Origin: an uncultured Clostridia bacterium | GTDB taxonomy: Bacteria > Bacillota > Clostridia > Oscillospirales > Acutalibacteraceae | Reading direction: 5' to 3' | Assembly: GCA_945788455.1 (NCBI GenBank) | Contig: CALZMC010000045.1 | Span: 1 to 5,939, forward strand | Length of the DNA: 5,939 nucleotides | Part shown: positions 5,485 to 5,939 of the stretch, in pieces | Layout: every line of letters begins with the position of its first letter | Position numbering within the stretch: position 1 is the stretch's first letter | Made by a program: the position numbers and the translations under genes | Notes under the pieces: generated by a model | Seen by the model: only the letters and a program-made list of their open reading frames with translations | The model's database searches: none | What the model was told of the DNA's origin: nothing

Positions 5485-5895
5485 TTACCTTCTGGCAATA
5501 AGGCTTGATATCAGCAAAACGAAAGCCTTTAATGTAGTTTCACAAATCGGAGCAATAAGGCTTTTTACAAATGAAGTATATGAAATAACAACAGCATTTA
5601 AAAGCATTACGCTGGACCAACCGCCACGCAAGGCAGTTGATAAAATGCTAAATAAAATTGATACGATGAAGAATATAGCTAAAGATTTGTAACTAAATTT
5701 CATATTGCTTCCTACAATACTAAATACAAAAACTTCAAAAACAATACAAATGAAATAAGAAGCGAGTTCCATATACTCAGTATAGATGGGATACCAGCCG
5801 AGTCCATCACATAAAAAAATAGGAATAAATAAGCACCAATTACAAACAAACGAAATTGCAATTAGCTTTAAGCTATCTTTTAAAATATTTTTCAT
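5485..5895 (-). CDS. Small multi-pass membrane protein of unknown function, 136 aa
   Basis: I do not recognise this protein. From ATG 5895 it reads MKNILKDSLKLIAISFVC and continues with about four hydrophobic segments, at roughly 9-29, 42-62, 70-88 and 93-110. A fifth weaker, amphipathic stretch at about 112-132 precedes a C-terminal Ile-Ala-Arg-Arg. Short basic patches (K2, K6, K10; K66, K70; R90) alternate with the hydrophobic parts as expected for an integral membrane protein. There are no enzymatic motifs and no signal-peptidase site. GGAG (5910-5907) lies 11 nt before ATG 5895, a long spacing. An in-frame GTG at 5925 would extend the protein by 10 residues but falls inside a palindromic repeat. 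It is low in GC and has no functional link to the ribosomal genes it converges on, so it may be accessory. The 3' end faces the bidirectional terminator. A truncated member of a larger family cannot be excluded. Confidence 0.6.
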   Translation of the reverse strand: MKNILKDSLKLIAISFVCNWCLFIPIFLCDGLGWYPIYTEYMELASYFICIVFEVFVFSIVGSNMKFSYKSLAIFFIVSILFSILSTALRGGWSSVMLLNAVVISYTSFVKSLIAPICETTLKAFVLLISSLIARR

Positions 5896-5920
5896 ATAAG
5901 TATTAACTCCTTTAGATACC

Positions 5921-5939
5921 TGCACAGGGAACCGTCCCC
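5921..5939. repeat. Half of a GGGGACGGTTCCC-type palindromic repeat, cut by window edge
   Basis: The last bases on the plus strand read TGCACAGGGAACCGTCCCC. The core GGGAACCGTCCC is itself a partial palindrome, and TGCACAG would pair with a CTGTGCA expected just outside the window. I recall strings of the form GGGGACGGTTCC recurring as interspersed palindromes in many bacteria, often at the borders of REP-associated or IS200/IS605-type elements (from memory, unverified). It ends only about 25 bp before the membrane-protein start, so it lies in that gene's upstream control region. Confidence 0.5.

Noticed and set aside
5462..5486. AACACA/TGTGTT inverted repeat at the 3' end of the membrane-protein gene
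   Set aside because: A 6-bp AT-rich stem with a 13-nt loop and no T-run in either direction; likely chance, and a better terminator lies just beyond.
5372..5692. 106-aa plus-strand reading frame overlapping the membrane-protein gene
   Set aside because: It starts before the bidirectional terminator and reads through it, lacks a ribosome binding site, and is the antisense of a more convincing membrane-protein frame.
5896..5925. Extended start (GTG 5925) for the membrane protein
   Set aside because: It lies in the palindromic repeat with no ribosome binding site; ATG 5895 follows a GGAG and begins with a typical basic N-terminus.

Overview
The window looks like a chromosomal segment of a low-GC, anaerobic Firmicute (class Clostridia, probably an Oscillospiraceae/Ruminococcaceae-type gut or rumen bacterium). 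This rests on AT-rich intergenic DNA, strong GGAGG-type ribosome binding sites, the clostridial split form of cobalamin-dependent methionine synthase, and the sequence character of L13 and S9. Species cannot be fixed from the sequence alone.

Left part (1-3977, minus strand): a compact methionine/one-carbon operon read right to left. It holds metF (methylenetetrahydrofolate reductase), a free-standing MetH reactivation-domain protein, a short metH lacking that domain, and an Rrf2-family regulator cut by the left edge. The first two junctions are 8-bp overlaps (ATGAATAG and ATGATTAG) and the third is an ATGA overlap, so the four genes appear translationally coupled. MetF makes 5-methyl-THF. MetH moves the methyl group through cobalamin to homocysteine. 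The separate activation protein should rescue oxidised cobalamin using AdoMet. A well-formed sigma-A promoter (TTGAAT-17-TATAAT) sits directly upstream of metF. It carries a perfect 8-bp-arm inverted repeat across its -10 and spacer, a candidate operator, and leaves an untranslated leader of only about 20 nt, too short for a riboswitch.

Middle (4031-4456): a 71-aa minus-strand small protein of unknown function with a hydrophobic middle and Asn-rich tail. A 210-bp divergent intergenic region follows, with back-to-back promoters and a stem-loop in the leader of the ribosomal operon.

Right-centre (4457-5299, plus strand): the universal rplM-rpsI pair (L13, S9), ended by a strong intrinsic terminator at 5314-5343. 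A second hairpin at 5389-5430 has T-runs on both strands and probably serves the convergent genes on each side.

Right edge (5485-5939): a minus-strand gene for a small multi-pass membrane protein of unknown function. Immediately upstream of it is half of a GGGGACGGTTCCC-type palindromic repeat that runs off the window. This edge looks like accessory DNA, whereas the rest is conserved core genome.
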